Shown: piece after piece, positions 63,843 through 64,000 of the stretch
How positions within the stretch are numbered: position 1 is the first letter of the stretch
Layout: the number at the start of each line of letters is the position of its first letter
Assembly (NCBI RefSeq): GCF_016798245.1
Contig: NZ_JAEUZA010000002.1
Location: forward strand, 868,001-932,000
DNA from: Alkalicoccobacillus gibsonii
Lineage (GTDB): Bacteria; Bacillota; Bacilli; Bacillales; Bacillaceae_D
Reading direction: 5' to 3'
DNA length: 64,000 bases
Program-made: the position numbers and the translations under genes
Notes under the pieces: model-generated
Database searches by the model: none
The model's input: the letters and a program-made list of their open reading frames with translations, nothing else
Told to the model about the DNA's origin: nothing

Positions 63843-64000
63843 GATGTTTGTTTTAAGGGTGATAGGGAAACGTAAGAAAGATACATATCTCAGTACTTAT
63901 TAAATGTTGTCGCACCTAATTGTGACGAATTTGTGTGAACAATTGGTTGAATGAAGCGTTTTCAAGCGATTAAACTAAATGTAAGAATCGCATTTATTCA

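Noticed and set aside
63949-63976. cre-like sequence GAAGCGTTTTCAAGCG near the right edge
   Set aside because: Outer positions do not fit the catabolite-responsive consensus and the gene it would control is outside the window.

Overview
The window is a chromosomal segment from a Gram-positive, endospore-forming member of the Bacillaceae. Three things point there. Long stretches have the Bacillus subtilis gene order: rnr-smpB-ssrA, gcvH-yusI, metNPQ, sufCDSUB, yunF-E-D-C-B, lytH-lipA-yutD-E-F-G-H, hom-thrC-thrB, then yutI-yuzD-yutJ-yuzB-dapF-yutM. Spore genes are present (CotF-like coat proteins, YunB, LytH, YutH, a Spo0E-like phosphatase). Regulation is typically bacillar (SAM and lysine riboswitches, strong AGGAGG sites, GTG/TTG starts, U-tailed terminators). 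An NhaC antiporter, an NSS Na+ symporter, a secreted alpha-carbonic anhydrase and the futalosine-pathway enzyme MqnE suggest the alkaliphilic or halotolerant branch once lumped as Bacillus halodurans/clausii/pseudofirmus. That last step is inference. No prophage, IS element, CRISPR array, rRNA or tRNA is seen.

Layout. 1-8.2 kb: the end of an AEC permease, then a LacI-type regulator and a carbohydrate locus (lipoprotein binding protein, two permeases, a large clan-A-type glycoside hydrolase) that lacks its own ATPase. 8.3-14.3 kb: a luciferase-like oxidoreductase, two tandem esterases, rnr, smpB and tmRNA. 14.3-23.6 kb: a mixed region with a SnoaL-like protein, a pentapeptide-repeat protein, carbonic anhydrase, a membrane transporter, a GNAT acetyltransferase, Mn-pyrophosphatase, a Cu/Zn-SOD lipoprotein, a YtrA-like GntR/ABC operon and coat proteins. 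23.7-34.8 kb: yusI, gcvH, an MFS transporter, SAM-riboswitch-controlled metNPQ and the complete suf operon. 34.8-48 kb: an Asp-box protein with a membrane partner, YitT, the yunFEDCB block with dihydrofolate reductase, lysine-riboswitch-controlled nhaC, and an NSS transporter with its tiny partner subunit. 46.9-63.8 kb: lytH, lipA, the yut block, a SufR-like iron-sulfur regulator, threonine biosynthesis, nfu, a TetR-NADH dehydrogenase fusion ORF, dapF, mqnE and yutM.

Fe-S and lipoyl metabolism recur through the window: SufCDSUB builds clusters, Nfu and YutM are carriers, LipA and MqnE are consumers, GcvH is a lipoyl acceptor and the SufR-like protein is a likely sensor.

The most unusual structure is non-coding. 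Three unrelated intergenic loci (8157-8273, 16741-16843, 57936-58292) carry degenerate arrays with the same ~20.5-bp period (20/21 alternation in two of them) but a different repeated word in each. Each abuts a Rho-independent terminator. A separate ~115-195-bp dispersed intergenic repeat occurs three times (22672-22864, 28731-28845 inverted, 61591-61786). Other points of note are a TetR-NDH-2 in-frame fusion with an internal ribosome site and a palindromic operator, a tmRNA without encoded CCA, and Shine-Dalgarno-sequestering hairpins before yunC and yunB.
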